The notes under the pieces were generated by a model. That model was not told where the DNA came from, did no database searches, and was given only the letters and a program-made list of their open reading frames with translations. From the NCBI RefSeq assembly GCF_014803895.1, contig NZ_JAAVAU010000017.1, forward strand, positions 65,556-129,555: a DNA stretch of 64,000 nt. The letters are read 5' to 3'. The position numbers were made by a program, and so were the translations under genes. This document shows, piece by piece, positions 45,459-54,461 of this stretch. The DNA comes from Lactobacillus sp. (lineage in GTDB: Bacteria; Bacillota; Bacilli; Lactobacillales; Lactobacillaceae). Numbering within the stretch: position 1 is the first letter of the stretch; each line of letters opens with the position of its first letter.

Positions 45459-45899
45459 ATGGCAAACTTTAACAATCCAAAAACAGGTTACATTGACCCT
45501 CCTTATGACTCTGGCGACCTTAGCTTAGTAATTAACGGCGTGTTGATGTTTGATTTTGCGTCAGGCTCAACCGCAGTTGAATATGCTGATGATAATGCAG
45601 TTGCTTCTTCAACTGTTGACTTACAAGGTGCAGCTAATATTTCAATTAACCACAAGGGGACTGGTAAGTTAACAGTTAACTTATCTCAAATGTCACCATG
45701 TAATAAAGTATTGACTGATTTATTAGATCAAAGAAAGATTTTCTCAATTGATTACCGCAATAGTGATTCTCACGTATATAGTGAACACTGCTACATTGAA
45801 AAGCACCCTAATGTTACTACTGCTGAAACAGCAGGAACTTCAGCATGGTTAATCGTGGTACTAGACAGAACTATTGAAAGTTTATTAGGCGACTCATAA
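45459..45899 (+). CDS. Tail tube protein (DUF3277-like)
   Basis: 146 residues; the beta-sandwich pattern with GYIDPPYDSGDLSLVINGVLMFDFASGS and NHKGTGKLTVNLSQMSPCNKVLTDLLDQ fits tail tube proteins that follow the sheath gene. The final codons form part of a terminator stem. Confidence 0.84.
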   Translation: MANFNNPKTGYIDPPYDSGDLSLVINGVLMFDFASGSTAVEYADDNAVASSTVDLQGAANISINHKGTGKLTVNLSQMSPCNKVLTDLLDQRKIFSIDYRNSDSHVYSEHCYIEKHPNVTTAETAGTSAWLIVVLDRTIESLLGDS

Positions 45900-45940
45900 T
45901 CGCCTTTTTTTACACTTAAAAGTTTCAAAGCTTTTAAGTG
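45888..45940 (+). terminator. Tandem stem-loops after tail tube gene
   Basis: GGCGA/TCGCC (45888-45904) spans the stop codon and is followed by TTTTTTT (45905-45911). Immediately after, CACTTAAAAG/CTTTTAAGTG (45913-45940) is a perfect 10-bp dyad. Together they should reduce read-through to tape-measure genes. Confidence 0.82.
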
Positions 45941-45979
45941 CATTTTAGATTATTTATTTTTACAAAGGAGAAATGAACA

Positions 45980-46363
45980 ATGGCAGCAACTAAGAACAAC
46001 AAATCAACCAAGATGGCAGAAAAGGTATTGAAGCAGCGCAAGAACGCAGCAGAACTTGCCAAGGAAAGTGAAATTCCAACTCTTCAAGGTCAAACTGAGA
46101 CCGTCACTATTCGTCCAGAAGGATCTAGTCCTTATGAATTAACGCTTAGATTTCCCGGAGTAGCCCAAGCTTGGAGAGTATTAGAATCTGATACAAAAGA
46201 TAGTGTAGGAAATATTGTGGGGCCAGCAGTATTAGAAAATGCCCTTAATGCGGGAATCATCGTGTATCCAAAAATTAACAGTATTGATTTCTGGAATGTT
46301 CACCGCGGATTTTATGAATCTGCAGCGGAAGTAGTTAAATTTCTTACAGCACGGCTTAACTAA
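45980..46363 (+). CDS. Tail assembly chaperone, first frame
   Basis: 127 residues, charged N-terminus (MAATKNNKSTKMAEKVLKQRKNAAELAKESEIPTLQGQ) then a gpG-like body. AAAGGAG precedes the ATG. The following frame without a start codon (46335-46583) suggests a longer frameshifted product, as in many tailed phages. Confidence 0.78.
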   Translation: MAATKNNKSTKMAEKVLKQRKNAAELAKESEIPTLQGQTETVTIRPEGSSPYELTLRFPGVAQAWRVLESDTKDSVGNIVGPAVLENALNAGIIVYPKINSIDFWNVHRGFYESAAEVVKFLTARLN

Positions 46364-46583
46364 ACGCAAATCTAATAAAGAAATAGATGAAGAAGCTGAT
46401 ATATTACAACGTCAACTGCGTTTAATTCTTCATGGCTTTCCTAAAGACATTGTTAATGTTGCCACAGTAGATGATTTGCGAGTTTTAGAAGAAATTGATA
46501 AGCGAAATGTCGAAGAAAAAATAGAAGTAGATTCAGTATCTGTAGCAAAAGGTATAGCAATGTTATTTGAAGGAGGTAAGTAG
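46335..46583 (+). CDS. Tail assembly chaperone, frameshifted extension
   Basis: An 82-codon frame, open from 46335 to the TAG at 46581-46583, in the +1 (or -2) frame relative to the first chaperone frame; the first residues after the overlap are LTKRKSNKEIDEEADILQRQ and the body IDKRNVEEKIEVDS follows. No ATG exists before 46560, so it should be reached by frameshifting between 46335 and 46363. TTTC in the AAA-TTT-C context (46338-46343) is a possible +1 slip; the exact site is uncertain. It fills the whole gap to the tape measure gene. Confidence 0.6.
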   Translation, partial: LNFLQHGLTKRKSNKEIDEEADILQRQLRLILHGFPKDIVNVATVDDLRVLEEIDKRNVEEKIEVDSVSVAKGIAMLFEGGK

Positions 46584-46584
46584 A

Positions 46585-49500
46585 ATGGAGCAAGAAGGCT
46601 TCAATATATTAGCTAAAGTTGATGTTGGAGAAATTGAAAAGGCAAATAAATTAATTGAGAGCTTTGAAGGTAAGATAAAGACCATTCAAAGCTCTTTTTC
46701 TAGCCTCAAAATGCCCAACGGTGTTCTAAATGGTATTCAAAGCTTAGATAATGCTACCCAGTCATATATGAAGCGGTTGGAATCAACTGCTCGCTTGTAT
46801 GCACAAGATGGTAACAGTGCCAAAGCTTACGAAACCTCAATTCAAGCTTTAAATGTTAAAACCATTTCCTACAAGGACACTATAGGCGAGTTAACTCGTA
46901 AATCTAAGGAACAAATAAATCAGCTTGAATTTCTTGGAAAGACTCAAGGAACTACTAGTAAAGCTTATCAAGATCAGAAAGCTAAGCTTGATGAAACGAT
47001 TACCAGCTTAAATAACTACAAAATAGCTTTACGTCAAACTGAAAACCTGCTTAAAGATATGCCTGATGCTGGTTTTCATAAAATGCAACTCTCTGTTGAG
47101 GAAAATGTTTCTGCTATCAAGCGTTTAGAAGCAGAAACTAAACTTTATACAATTGAGGGGAACAAAGTTAAAGCTAATGCTACTGCTTGGCAAGCTAATA
47201 AACTCAGAGTTGAAGAATACCAACGTGAGATTAAACGTACTCAATCTGAGGAATCAAAGCTTAGAAGCGAACTGTCAAAGCTTGATCAAGGTAGTGAAGC
47301 TTATACTCGTACCAAGACTAAAATTAATGAAGTTAAAGCTAAAGAGATTGAGTTAAATTCTGCAATCAAAAAGACGCAAAGTGCAATAGAAAAAATTAGA
47401 CCTACTGGATTTAATAGATTAGTTAGTGCGGCTGATAAATCTATTAGTAGAGTAGGAAGACTAAAATCACTACTAAAAAGCGGCTTTGATACTGTAAAAG
47501 CTCCTGCTATGGCAGCCGTAGGTACAGCTAGTGCAGTTGGCGCATTTTCTATAAAAGGTGCAGAAGAATACGGAGACTTAGAGCAACGATATAAAGAAAT
47601 TAATAACTTAGCTACCCTTGGTGGTGAAAAGCAAGTCGAAGTAACTAAATCTTTAAAAGATATGCAGTCTCAAGGACGTGATATGTCTTTACAGTACGGC
47701 AAGTCACAAAAAGAAATTGCAGAAGGCTATGAAGATTTAGTAAAAAGAGGCTATACCTCGCAACAAGCTTTAGGGTCTTTAAAGAGCGAAGTTCAAGCAT
47801 CTGTAGCATCAGGGGATGATTTTGCAGATGTGACTAAAGTTTCATCACAAGCGCTAGAGTCCTTTGGCTTAAAAGCTAAAAGTACTGAAGGGATGCTAAA
47901 AAACACTAAAAAAGTTGTTAATGAGTTAGCTTATGCGGCAGATGCAACTTCAACTGGATTTAGTGATTTAGGGGTTGGATTATCTTATGTTGGTGCCACA
48001 GCTCATCAAAATCATTTACAACTTGGTGAAACTGCATCCGCTATGGGAGTACTTTCAAATGCAGGACTTGAAAGTGATAAGGCTGGTACAGGACTACGAA
48101 ATGTTATCAATAATTTAGTTACTCAAACTAATAACATTGGTAGCAAAAATTCTATTTTTAGCCAATTAGGCATAAAAAAAGAAGAAATGCTTGATAGCCA
48201 AGGCAATTTAAAAAGCTTGGCAGATGCAATGGATGTTGTATACGCCCATATTAAGGCTCATAGTAAGAACTCAGTAGAAGAAAGTGGCTTTTTTAAGTCT
48301 ATTTTCGGAACTACGGGTCAACAAGCTGGGCAAATTTTAGCTACTAATACTAAAGAATTAAGGGAACTTACTGGTCAAACTGATAAGGCTGGTAAAAGTG
48401 GTACGTATGCAGCCGAATTAGCTAAGAAAAACTCAAGTACGGCTAAAATGTCCATTCAACAATCTAAGATGGCTATGCAAGATTTACAAATGCAAATGGG
48501 TAAAGCTTTACTGCCTGCATTAGGTGAAGCATCCCAAAGAATGAGTAAATTTCTTAGATCAAAAGATGGCCAAGAGTTTGAAAAAGGTGTAGTAGGTGCA
48601 ATTAAGAAGGTATCTACTGCTGTAATAGACTTGGTAGACTATGGCGTAAACCATAAAACCCAAGTAAAGTGGATTGCGGGAGGTTTTTTAGCTGCTTACT
48701 CAGTAAGTAAGGGACTTAAATTTATTAAATTTCTTGGGGATGTAAAAACTGCAATTACTGACTTAAAAGGCGGTAGCAGTATCTTACAAGAAATTGGCGG
48801 CGGAATTGGTAAATTATTTGGTCATAGTGTAGAGAACAAAATTGGTTCTACAGCTATTGATACCGCAGCTGATGTAGCGACGAGTAGTAAAGGCGGAATA
48901 TTTAAGAAAATCTTCCGTCGAGGTGGTTCTAAAGTAGCTACAGATGTTGTTGAAGAAGGCGCAGATGTTGCTACTAGCATCCCTAAAAAATGGTATAGCG
49001 CACCATTAGAAACTTTAAGACATTCTAATAAAGTAGCTGGAACAAGTGGTCTTGTATCAGGATTTAAAAACTTATCCACAGTCGGTAAAGTGGCTCATGT
49101 AGCTTCTGTGGCAGGGATTGCCTTAGATGCGGGATCAGATATATTTAGTGCTATTCAGCACAAAGATAATGCTACTCAAAGAAGTAAAGATATTGGTGGC
49201 GCTAGCGGTGCAGCTATTGGTGGAGCATTAGGTTTATTTGGTGGTCCACTAGGTTCAATGGTTGGTGGCTATGTTGGCGAAAAAGTCGGGCAGTATGCTG
49301 GTGGTGCAGCCGATAAAGCAACTAAAGGGTGGCAATCTTATCAAAAAGATAGTACCGCCCCTACCAATAAATGGTCTTGGAATAATGTTGGTTGGTCTAC
49401 TGCTAATACGGTTAATAAAATTAGTAACTGGAGTAGTCAACAAGGTTCTAACTTTAATAAATGGACTAATAATACTGGTAAATCCATAAGTCAAAACTGG

Positions 49501-52500
49501 AATGGCACAGTCAAAAATGTTCAAAATTTTGGTAAAATTACCGAAAAAATGTGGGACGGTGCCAAGAAGAGTACAACTACTTTCTTTAAGGATCTCCCTA
49601 AAAACTTTGATAGTGCTAAGCAAAATGTAGGTAAATTTGCTAACAGTATTGGTCAAAATATCCATAAAGGTTGGAACACGGCCGCTGATGCTGGTCACAA
49701 CTTCTTTAAAAATTTACCTAGCAATATAAATAAAACTAAAAAGAATGTAACTCGCTGGGCTGATGATACTGGTAAGTCTATTAAAAAGGGATGGGATACA
49801 GGAAAGAAGAATGTAGGCAAGTTCTTTACTAGTATCCCGGGAAACATCACTAAGGCTAAAAAGAACGTAACCCGCTGGGCTGATGATACCGGCAAATCCA
49901 TTAAAAAGGGATGGGATACCGGCAAGCAAAATGTAGGTAAGTTCTTTACCAGTATTCCTGGCGAGATAGGTAAAGCTAGGAAAGATATTAATAAGTGGAC
50001 TAGTGATACTGGTAAGAATATCCAAAAAGGTTGGGAAACTGGCAAAAAAGGTGTAACGAAGTTTGTTGCTGATTTACCCTCTAATCTTGGTAAAGCAAAA
50101 GATCATACTGATAAGTGGATTAAAGATGTTGGAACAGGCATCCAAGATGGCTGGGATAAATTTTCTAAAGGCTTTGCAGAAGGCTGGAGTAAGTTTTGGG
50201 GCGGACTTGGAGATAATTTAAAGGGCTTCTTTAGTGATGTCCAGAAAAAATGGGACGGTCTTAAAAAAGGTGTGGGAGACCTAGGGAAGAATGCTAAAAA
50301 CGGAGCCGTTGATGTTGCTAACGAAGTAAACTATTGGCTTGGTGGATCACGCACTAAATATAAAAAAGCTCACGCTAATGGTGGGGCAATTACTCAAAGT
50401 CATAGCGCCTTAGTTGGTGAGGAAGGGCCAGAACTTGCTTATAAGCCATATGCTAATGAAGTACGCTTACTTGGTGCTAATGGTCCAGCCTTTGAAAGAG
50501 TCCATAGTGGAGAGCGTATTTTAAACGCTCGTGATACTAAGAAGGTAATGAATGGCGGTTTGGGTCGTGGCACTATCCTTAAAGGATATGCTAATGGCAC
50601 AACCACCCTAAAAGAAAATAAAGCTCAAAACTTGCCACAGCCTGCTACGGCACCTGTTGTAAAAACAAATAGTTTTAATACTTTACGTAATAATACAGAT
50701 AAAGATTTTAAGACTATTACTGTAAATGTTAAGCAGGAAACAACCAAACTTAACAAAAATACGGATAAGGATTTTAAGAATCTTACAGTAAAAGTTAAGC
50801 AAGAAACTACTAAGCTTAGTCAAAATACTAATAAGGATTTCAAGAGTACAACTAAGAATACTGAGAAGGAAACTAATTTAATTTATCGTCATACTTACGA
50901 TGATTTTAAAGAAACTACTTCTAAAGTAAGCAAGGAAACTAATGAAATTCGAGTAAATTCTGAAAAAGATTACACCAATATGCGCAAGAACGTTGAAAAG
51001 CAAATGGATTATTTGCATGACGGTGTAATTGATAGCGCAGAAGGTACTTCTAAGAGCTTTGGTAAAGCTTTAAATAAAATGACTGACTATGCCCAAGATG
51101 CAATGAAAGATACCATTAGTCAATTAAACAATGGTATCAGCAGCATTGATAAAGTTCTTAGTCAATTTGGTGGCAATTCCCAAGTTATTAAACCAGTTCA
51201 TTTTGCTACAGGTACTGATAGTGAAGGGCGTTTGACTCAAAACACTTTAGCAATGGTTAATGATGCTCAAAGTGGACCACGTCAGGAAGCTTTAATATCT
51301 GACAAGAATGAAATTTATTACCCTCAAGGTAATAATGTCACTATGATGATTCCTGCTGGCTGGGGCGTTCTTAACGGAGAACAAACACAAAAAGTTCAAC
51401 AAGCTCAACAAGATGTACACCATTTTGCTAAAGGTTCGGGACTTGATGAAGATAAACTTATTAAGATTGCAGAAGCAGGGCAAAAAAATCCTTCCAAAGA
51501 TTTTAAGAATAGTTTTCTTTCAAATGTTAAGCCAAAGGGTCCCGACCTAAAACAAGGTGTCATATCCATGGCTGGAAACGGCGCAAACCAATATGGTGTT
51601 CCATGGGATAATGCTATTTGGTCGGTCATTAATGATGCAATTGGTGGCGGTGCAGAAGGTAAAGGTGGAACACGTGAAGCCTTTCTTAAATATGCTGAAA
51701 AAACATTCTCAGGTGTTCCTTATGCGATGGGAGCAATGAGTAAAGCCACTACCGACTGTTCAGGAATGGTCGCACAAGCTTTAGCACATTTTGGCATTGA
51801 TATTGGTCGTTCAACAGTAGATATGCAAACTAGCAAAGGCGTGCAATCACTTGGCCAAGATATTTCTAAGACTCAACCCGGGGATATTGTAGTATTTGGT
51901 CATGGTACTGGTGCTGCAGGACACGTTGGTATCATCTCTAATCCAAAGACTCACATGATGTTCAATGCTAACGGTGGATACGGAAAAGCACTTGTATCAT
52001 CAATTGATGAATCTAAATCTATGGGGTATGAGTACTTTAGAGTTAAAGGACTACACGATGCAACCAGTAATGATACTAAAAAGCTAAAGGAGGATAGCCG
52101 TCTCAAAACTTTAGCGAAAAATCAACTTGGTAGTAAAGCAATCAAATGGATTCAAGATAATCTTGGGGATTCCGGTGACTTAGGTGGTAATCCTGGCGGT
52201 GAAGGTGTTGAACGATGGCGAGGAACAGTTAAAAAAGTTCTTAGAATGCTGAACTTATCAACATCGCAATCAATGGTAGATAGGGTTTTACGTCAAATTA
52301 ATACCGAATCTTCTGGTAATCCACGAGCTAAGCAAGCTGGTGCTGATCCAGACGGAGACGGTTCAGGTCCAGCAATGGGGTTAATGCAGACTAAACGAGT
52401 TACTTTTGATACTTATAAGAGGTCTGCGAATAGTGACATTTTTAATGGTCCTGATTCCATTTATGCAGGGTTAAATTATGCTAAGCATAGATATGGACCG

Positions 52501-52935
52501 TCTCTTTACTATTTAGGTCAAGGTCATGGCTACGCCAAGGGTGGTCGTCCTACTGTTCGTACTCCATTTATCGCAGGGGAACAAGGGCCTGAATTAATTA
52601 CTGCTGATGGTCCAGTTAAGGTTGATACTCATGAAGAAACTAAGCGAAAACTTAGTGACGTAAAGAATATTTTGAAAACTTCAAAATCAGTAGTGGATAG
52701 ACAAGAAATTACTGAAAAGAGCGGTATAAGTTCTACTTTGAAAAGAATCGTTGACAAGATTAAACCCGTAGCCAAACCAACCAAGCAAATCAACCCAACT
52801 ATTAATATCAACATTAATGGATCAATTTCATCTACAAAAGATGCCCAAAATGTTGCACTTAAGGTTAAGGAAGAAGTAAGTAAAGTTATTGAGCGAATGG
52901 CTGATGCATTTGGCTCAGATGTCGAATATGTTTAA
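46585..52935 (+). CDS. Tape measure protein with cell-wall hydrolase domains
   Basis: 2116 residues from ATG 46585, 6 bp after AAGGAGGTAAG; an upstream TTG frame (46567) is inside that site. Residues 1-280 are coiled coil, about 330-640 the TP901-type tape-measure region (FKSIFGTTGQQAGQILATN), about 760-930 a hydrophobic Gly/Ala-rich stretch, and about 990-1220 six 40-residue Trp repeats. About 1368-1480 is a 22-residue repeat array. An NlpC/P60 peptidase has Cys1725 (TTDCSGMV) and His1780 (GHVGII), and a lytic-transglycosylase-like domain has Glu1908 (NTESSGNP). The length sets the tail length, and the enzymes probably open the wall on infection. Confidence 0.92.
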   Translation: MEQEGFNILAKVDVGEIEKANKLIESFEGKIKTIQSSFSSLKMPNGVLNGIQSLDNATQSYMKRLESTARLYAQDGNSAKAYETSIQALNVKTISYKDTIGELTRKSKEQINQLEFLGKTQGTTSKAYQDQKAKLDETITSLNNYKIALRQTENLLKDMPDAGFHKMQLSVEENVSAIKRLEAETKLYTIEGNKVKANATAWQANKLRVEEYQREIKRTQSEESKLRSELSKLDQGSEAYTRTKTKINEVKAKEIELNSAIKKTQSAIEKIRPTGFNRLVSAADKSISRVGRLKSLLKSGFDTVKAPAMAAVGTASAVGAFSIKGAEEYGDLEQRYKEINNLATLGGEKQVEVTKSLKDMQSQGRDMSLQYGKSQKEIAEGYEDLVKRGYTSQQALGSLKSEVQASVASGDDFADVTKVSSQALESFGLKAKSTEGMLKNTKKVVNELAYAADATSTGFSDLGVGLSYVGATAHQNHLQLGETASAMGVLSNAGLESDKAGTGLRNVINNLVTQTNNIGSKNSIFSQLGIKKEEMLDSQGNLKSLADAMDVVYAHIKAHSKNSVEESGFFKSIFGTTGQQAGQILATNTKELRELTGQTDKAGKSGTYAAELAKKNSSTAKMSIQQSKMAMQDLQMQMGKALLPALGEASQRMSKFLRSKDGQEFEKGVVGAIKKVSTAVIDLVDYGVNHKTQVKWIAGGFLAAYSVSKGLKFIKFLGDVKTAITDLKGGSSILQEIGGGIGKLFGHSVENKIGSTAIDTAADVATSSKGGIFKKIFRRGGSKVATDVVEEGADVATSIPKKWYSAPLETLRHSNKVAGTSGLVSGFKNLSTVGKVAHVASVAGIALDAGSDIFSAIQHKDNATQRSKDIGGASGAAIGGALGLFGGPLGSMVGGYVGEKVGQYAGGAADKATKGWQSYQKDSTAPTNKWSWNNVGWSTANTVNKISNWSSQQGSNFNKWTNNTGKSISQNWNGTVKNVQNFGKITEKMWDGAKKSTTTFFKDLPKNFDSAKQNVGKFANSIGQNIHKGWNTAADAGHNFFKNLPSNINKTKKNVTRWADDTGKSIKKGWDTGKKNVGKFFTSIPGNITKAKKNVTRWADDTGKSIKKGWDTGKQNVGKFFTSIPGEIGKARKDINKWTSDTGKNIQKGWETGKKGVTKFVADLPSNLGKAKDHTDKWIKDVGTGIQDGWDKFSKGFAEGWSKFWGGLGDNLKGFFSDVQKKWDGLKKGVGDLGKNAKNGAVDVANEVNYWLGGSRTKYKKAHANGGAITQSHSALVGEEGPELAYKPYANEVRLLGANGPAFERVHSGERILNARDTKKVMNGGLGRGTILKGYANGTTTLKENKAQNLPQPATAPVVKTNSFNTLRNNTDKDFKTITVNVKQETTKLNKNTDKDFKNLTVKVKQETTKLSQNTNKDFKSTTKNTEKETNLIYRHTYDDFKETTSKVSKETNEIRVNSEKDYTNMRKNVEKQMDYLHDGVIDSAEGTSKSFGKALNKMTDYAQDAMKDTISQLNNGISSIDKVLSQFGGNSQVIKPVHFATGTDSEGRLTQNTLAMVNDAQSGPRQEALISDKNEIYYPQGNNVTMMIPAGWGVLNGEQTQKVQQAQQDVHHFAKGSGLDEDKLIKIAEAGQKNPSKDFKNSFLSNVKPKGPDLKQGVISMAGNGANQYGVPWDNAIWSVINDAIGGGAEGKGGTREAFLKYAEKTFSGVPYAMGAMSKATTDCSGMVAQALAHFGIDIGRSTVDMQTSKGVQSLGQDISKTQPGDIVVFGHGTGAAGHVGIISNPKTHMMFNANGGYGKALVSSIDESKSMGYEYFRVKGLHDATSNDTKKLKEDSRLKTLAKNQLGSKAIKWIQDNLGDSGDLGGNPGGEGVERWRGTVKKVLRMLNLSTSQSMVDRVLRQINTESSGNPRAKQAGADPDGDGSGPAMGLMQTKRVTFDTYKRSANSDIFNGPDSIYAGLNYAKHRYGPSLYYLGQGHGYAKGGRPTVRTPFIAGEQGPELITADGPVKVDTHEETKRKLSDVKNILKTSKSVVDRQEITEKSGISSTLKRIVDKIKPVAKPTKQINPTINININGSISSTKDAQNVALKVKEEVSKVIERMADAFGSDVEYV
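49555..50240 (+). repeat. 40-residue (120-bp) tandem repeats in tape measure
   Basis: About six units of a 120-bp repeat; the pair 49738-49857 and 49858-49977 is nearly identical in protein (KNVTRWADDTGKSIKKGWDT, then VGKFFTSIPG) but differs mainly at third codon positions. Confidence 0.8.
50686..51018 (+). repeat. 22-residue (66-bp) repeat array in tape measure
   Basis: Five units of the pattern NTDKDFK-(x)n-VKQETTKL with decreasing similarity toward the 3' end; 22 = 2 x 11, consistent with a hendecad coiled coil. Confidence 0.7.
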
Positions 52936-52945
52936 GGAGGACTTC

Positions 52946-52975
52946 ATGGTTTTATATGAAGATGGAGGTGGCTAA
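52946..52975 (+). CDS. 9-codon minigene before the hub gene
   Basis: AAGGAGGA then ATG 52946 and MVLYEDGGG, stop TAA 52973-52975 directly touching the next ATG at 52976. The minigene contains the GGAGGTGG binding site of that next gene. It may be a translation-coupling leader or a remnant of a longer gene. Confidence 0.35.
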   Translation: MVLYEDGGG

Positions 52976-54010
52976 ATGGCTACTGCCAAAAAGAAAAGTA
53001 GCAAAAAGACTACTAAATCTAAAGATTTAACAATAGTTTCGGCACGCTTGAAAAATCCAAATTCTAATAAGGCTGAGAAGAAGGCAATAAAAGCTTATGA
53101 TAAAGCCAAAACTAATTACGATAAAGCTAACTCCAAATTTAAATCTAAGGATAAAGTTTATCAGGCATTAGCTAAGAAAAGGGATAAGGCACGAGAAAAG
53201 GGAAATAAGGTTACAGAGGCTAAATATCAAAAGCAAATTAATGCAAGATACCCAGCTTGGAATAGTGCTAAGAAAAAATTAGATAGTCAAAAGGCTGCAA
53301 AAGATAAGGCTAAAAAGAATTTAGATAAGCTTATATCTAGTGACAAAAAATATACTGTAAATAAGTTAACTAAAAAAGTTAATACTCAAAAAAAGAAAAA
53401 CTGGGCACCGGAAGGTAAAGCTGGTATTTTTCAAAGTAGTGGAAATGACAGCACAATTATTTACCTGCACCCAACAGATAATGAAAGTGTAACGACTGCA
53501 AGTAATGTCACTAGTTGGGCTGTGGATAAAGGTAGCCCAAGGTCAGATTATGCGAGAATTTCAAGTAAACAAGTTACATTAAGTGGTGTCTTAACTGACG
53601 GTTCTACTAAGGCATTAGCTAAATATGATACTCTTAGAACTTGGAACTCAAGGCATTATGAATTGACTTATAAAGGGAATATTTACCTAAAGCATTTAAT
53701 TATCACCAACCTTGAACGAAGTTACTCGGGCTATAAATCAGACATTAAAGTTAATATAACGTTCACTTTTGTTTATGCGGCAGAGGTAACTACTTCAAGC
53801 AAAGATAAAAATCACAGTAAAACCTCTAAGTCTCAAAAGACTACTGAGGGTGATAGAAATAAGAGCTATACAGTAATTACGATTAAGTCAGGAGATACTT
53901 TATATAAACTTTCTAAAAAGTATGGAAAATCTGTCTCTTGGCTACAAAAAGTAAATAAAATATCAAACCCTAATTTAATTTACGCAGGTAAAAAGTTAAG
54001 GGTTAAATAA
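52976..54010 (+). CDS. Baseplate/tail-tip protein with C-terminal LysM
   Basis: 344 residues. A Lys/Ala-rich coiled-coil N-terminus (1-135), a central domain with DSTIIYLHPTDNESVTTASNVTSW and SKQVTLSGVLTDGSTKALAKYDTL like tail-tube initiators, and a C-terminal LysM (ITIKSGDTLYKLSKKYGKSVSWLQKVNKISNPNLIYAGKKLRV). It likely joins the tube to the baseplate and touches peptidoglycan, similar to XkdP/gp53 proteins. Confidence 0.76.
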   Translation: MATAKKKSSKKTTKSKDLTIVSARLKNPNSNKAEKKAIKAYDKAKTNYDKANSKFKSKDKVYQALAKKRDKAREKGNKVTEAKYQKQINARYPAWNSAKKKLDSQKAAKDKAKKNLDKLISSDKKYTVNKLTKKVNTQKKKNWAPEGKAGIFQSSGNDSTIIYLHPTDNESVTTASNVTSWAVDKGSPRSDYARISSKQVTLSGVLTDGSTKALAKYDTLRTWNSRHYELTYKGNIYLKHLIITNLERSYSGYKSDIKVNITFTFVYAAEVTTSSKDKNHSKTSKSQKTTEGDRNKSYTVITIKSGDTLYKLSKKYGKSVSWLQKVNKISNPNLIYAGKKLRVK

Positions 54011-54038
54011 GAAGTACTATGTTATAGTGCTTCTTTTA
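54011..54038 (+). terminator. Terminator after LysM baseplate gene
   Basis: GAAGTACTAT/ATAGTGCTTC stem (10 bp, one G-U) with a 3-nt loop and TTTT. Confidence 0.8.
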
Positions 54039-54054
54039 TTTTAGGGAGAGAAGT

Positions 54055-54459
54055 ATGAGGCAATACATTCCGATTGATAAAGATGATTTACCAGATATTT
54101 TTGAAATAGAGCTAGCAGGTGATATTTTTACGATGAGAGTGGATTATAACCAAGTTGCGGATTATTACACTCTAACCATTCAAAAAGATGGTGAAACTTT
54201 GTTAAATCGAGAGCCACTGCTATTAGGTAACTTAGTAGGCGGTGATATTCCAAATGCTTCTTTGCCTAAAGTGGATTTAAGAACGATGGATGAGACCGTA
54301 CAAGCTACTGACCAAGGGATGCTAAATTTCGGAGAGAATGTAAGACTTTATCTTGATGTAGTAGACCCTAATGGTTCTGAAACCGATGATCCAAGCGCTA
54401 CACCATTTGGCTATGATCCGAATGAAACGGATGATGATTTAACAGATAGTGAGGTTTAA
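54055..54459 (+). CDS. Baseplate plug-like protein
   Basis: 134 residues: a beta-rich body (FEIELAGDIFTMRVDYNQVADYYTLTIQKDGETLL) and an Asp/Thr-rich tail. The pattern resembles the small plug proteins of minimal contractile baseplates (cyanophage Pam3 type). Assignment by resemblance and position only. Confidence 0.62.
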   Translation: MRQYIPIDKDDLPDIFEIELAGDIFTMRVDYNQVADYYTLTIQKDGETLLNREPLLLGNLVGGDIPNASLPKVDLRTMDETVQATDQGMLNFGENVRLYLDVVDPNGSETDDPSATPFGYDPNETDDDLTDSEV

Positions 54460-54461
54460 AA

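Noticed and set aside
49738..49977. 120-bp direct repeats as mobile element or assembly duplication.
   Set aside because: The copies differ at many third codon positions and continue as weaker protein repeats, so they are old in-frame repeats.
49255..50045. Long minus-strand frames opposite the tape measure repeats.
   Set aside because: Shadow frames from codon bias of the repeats; no binding sites and low-complexity products.
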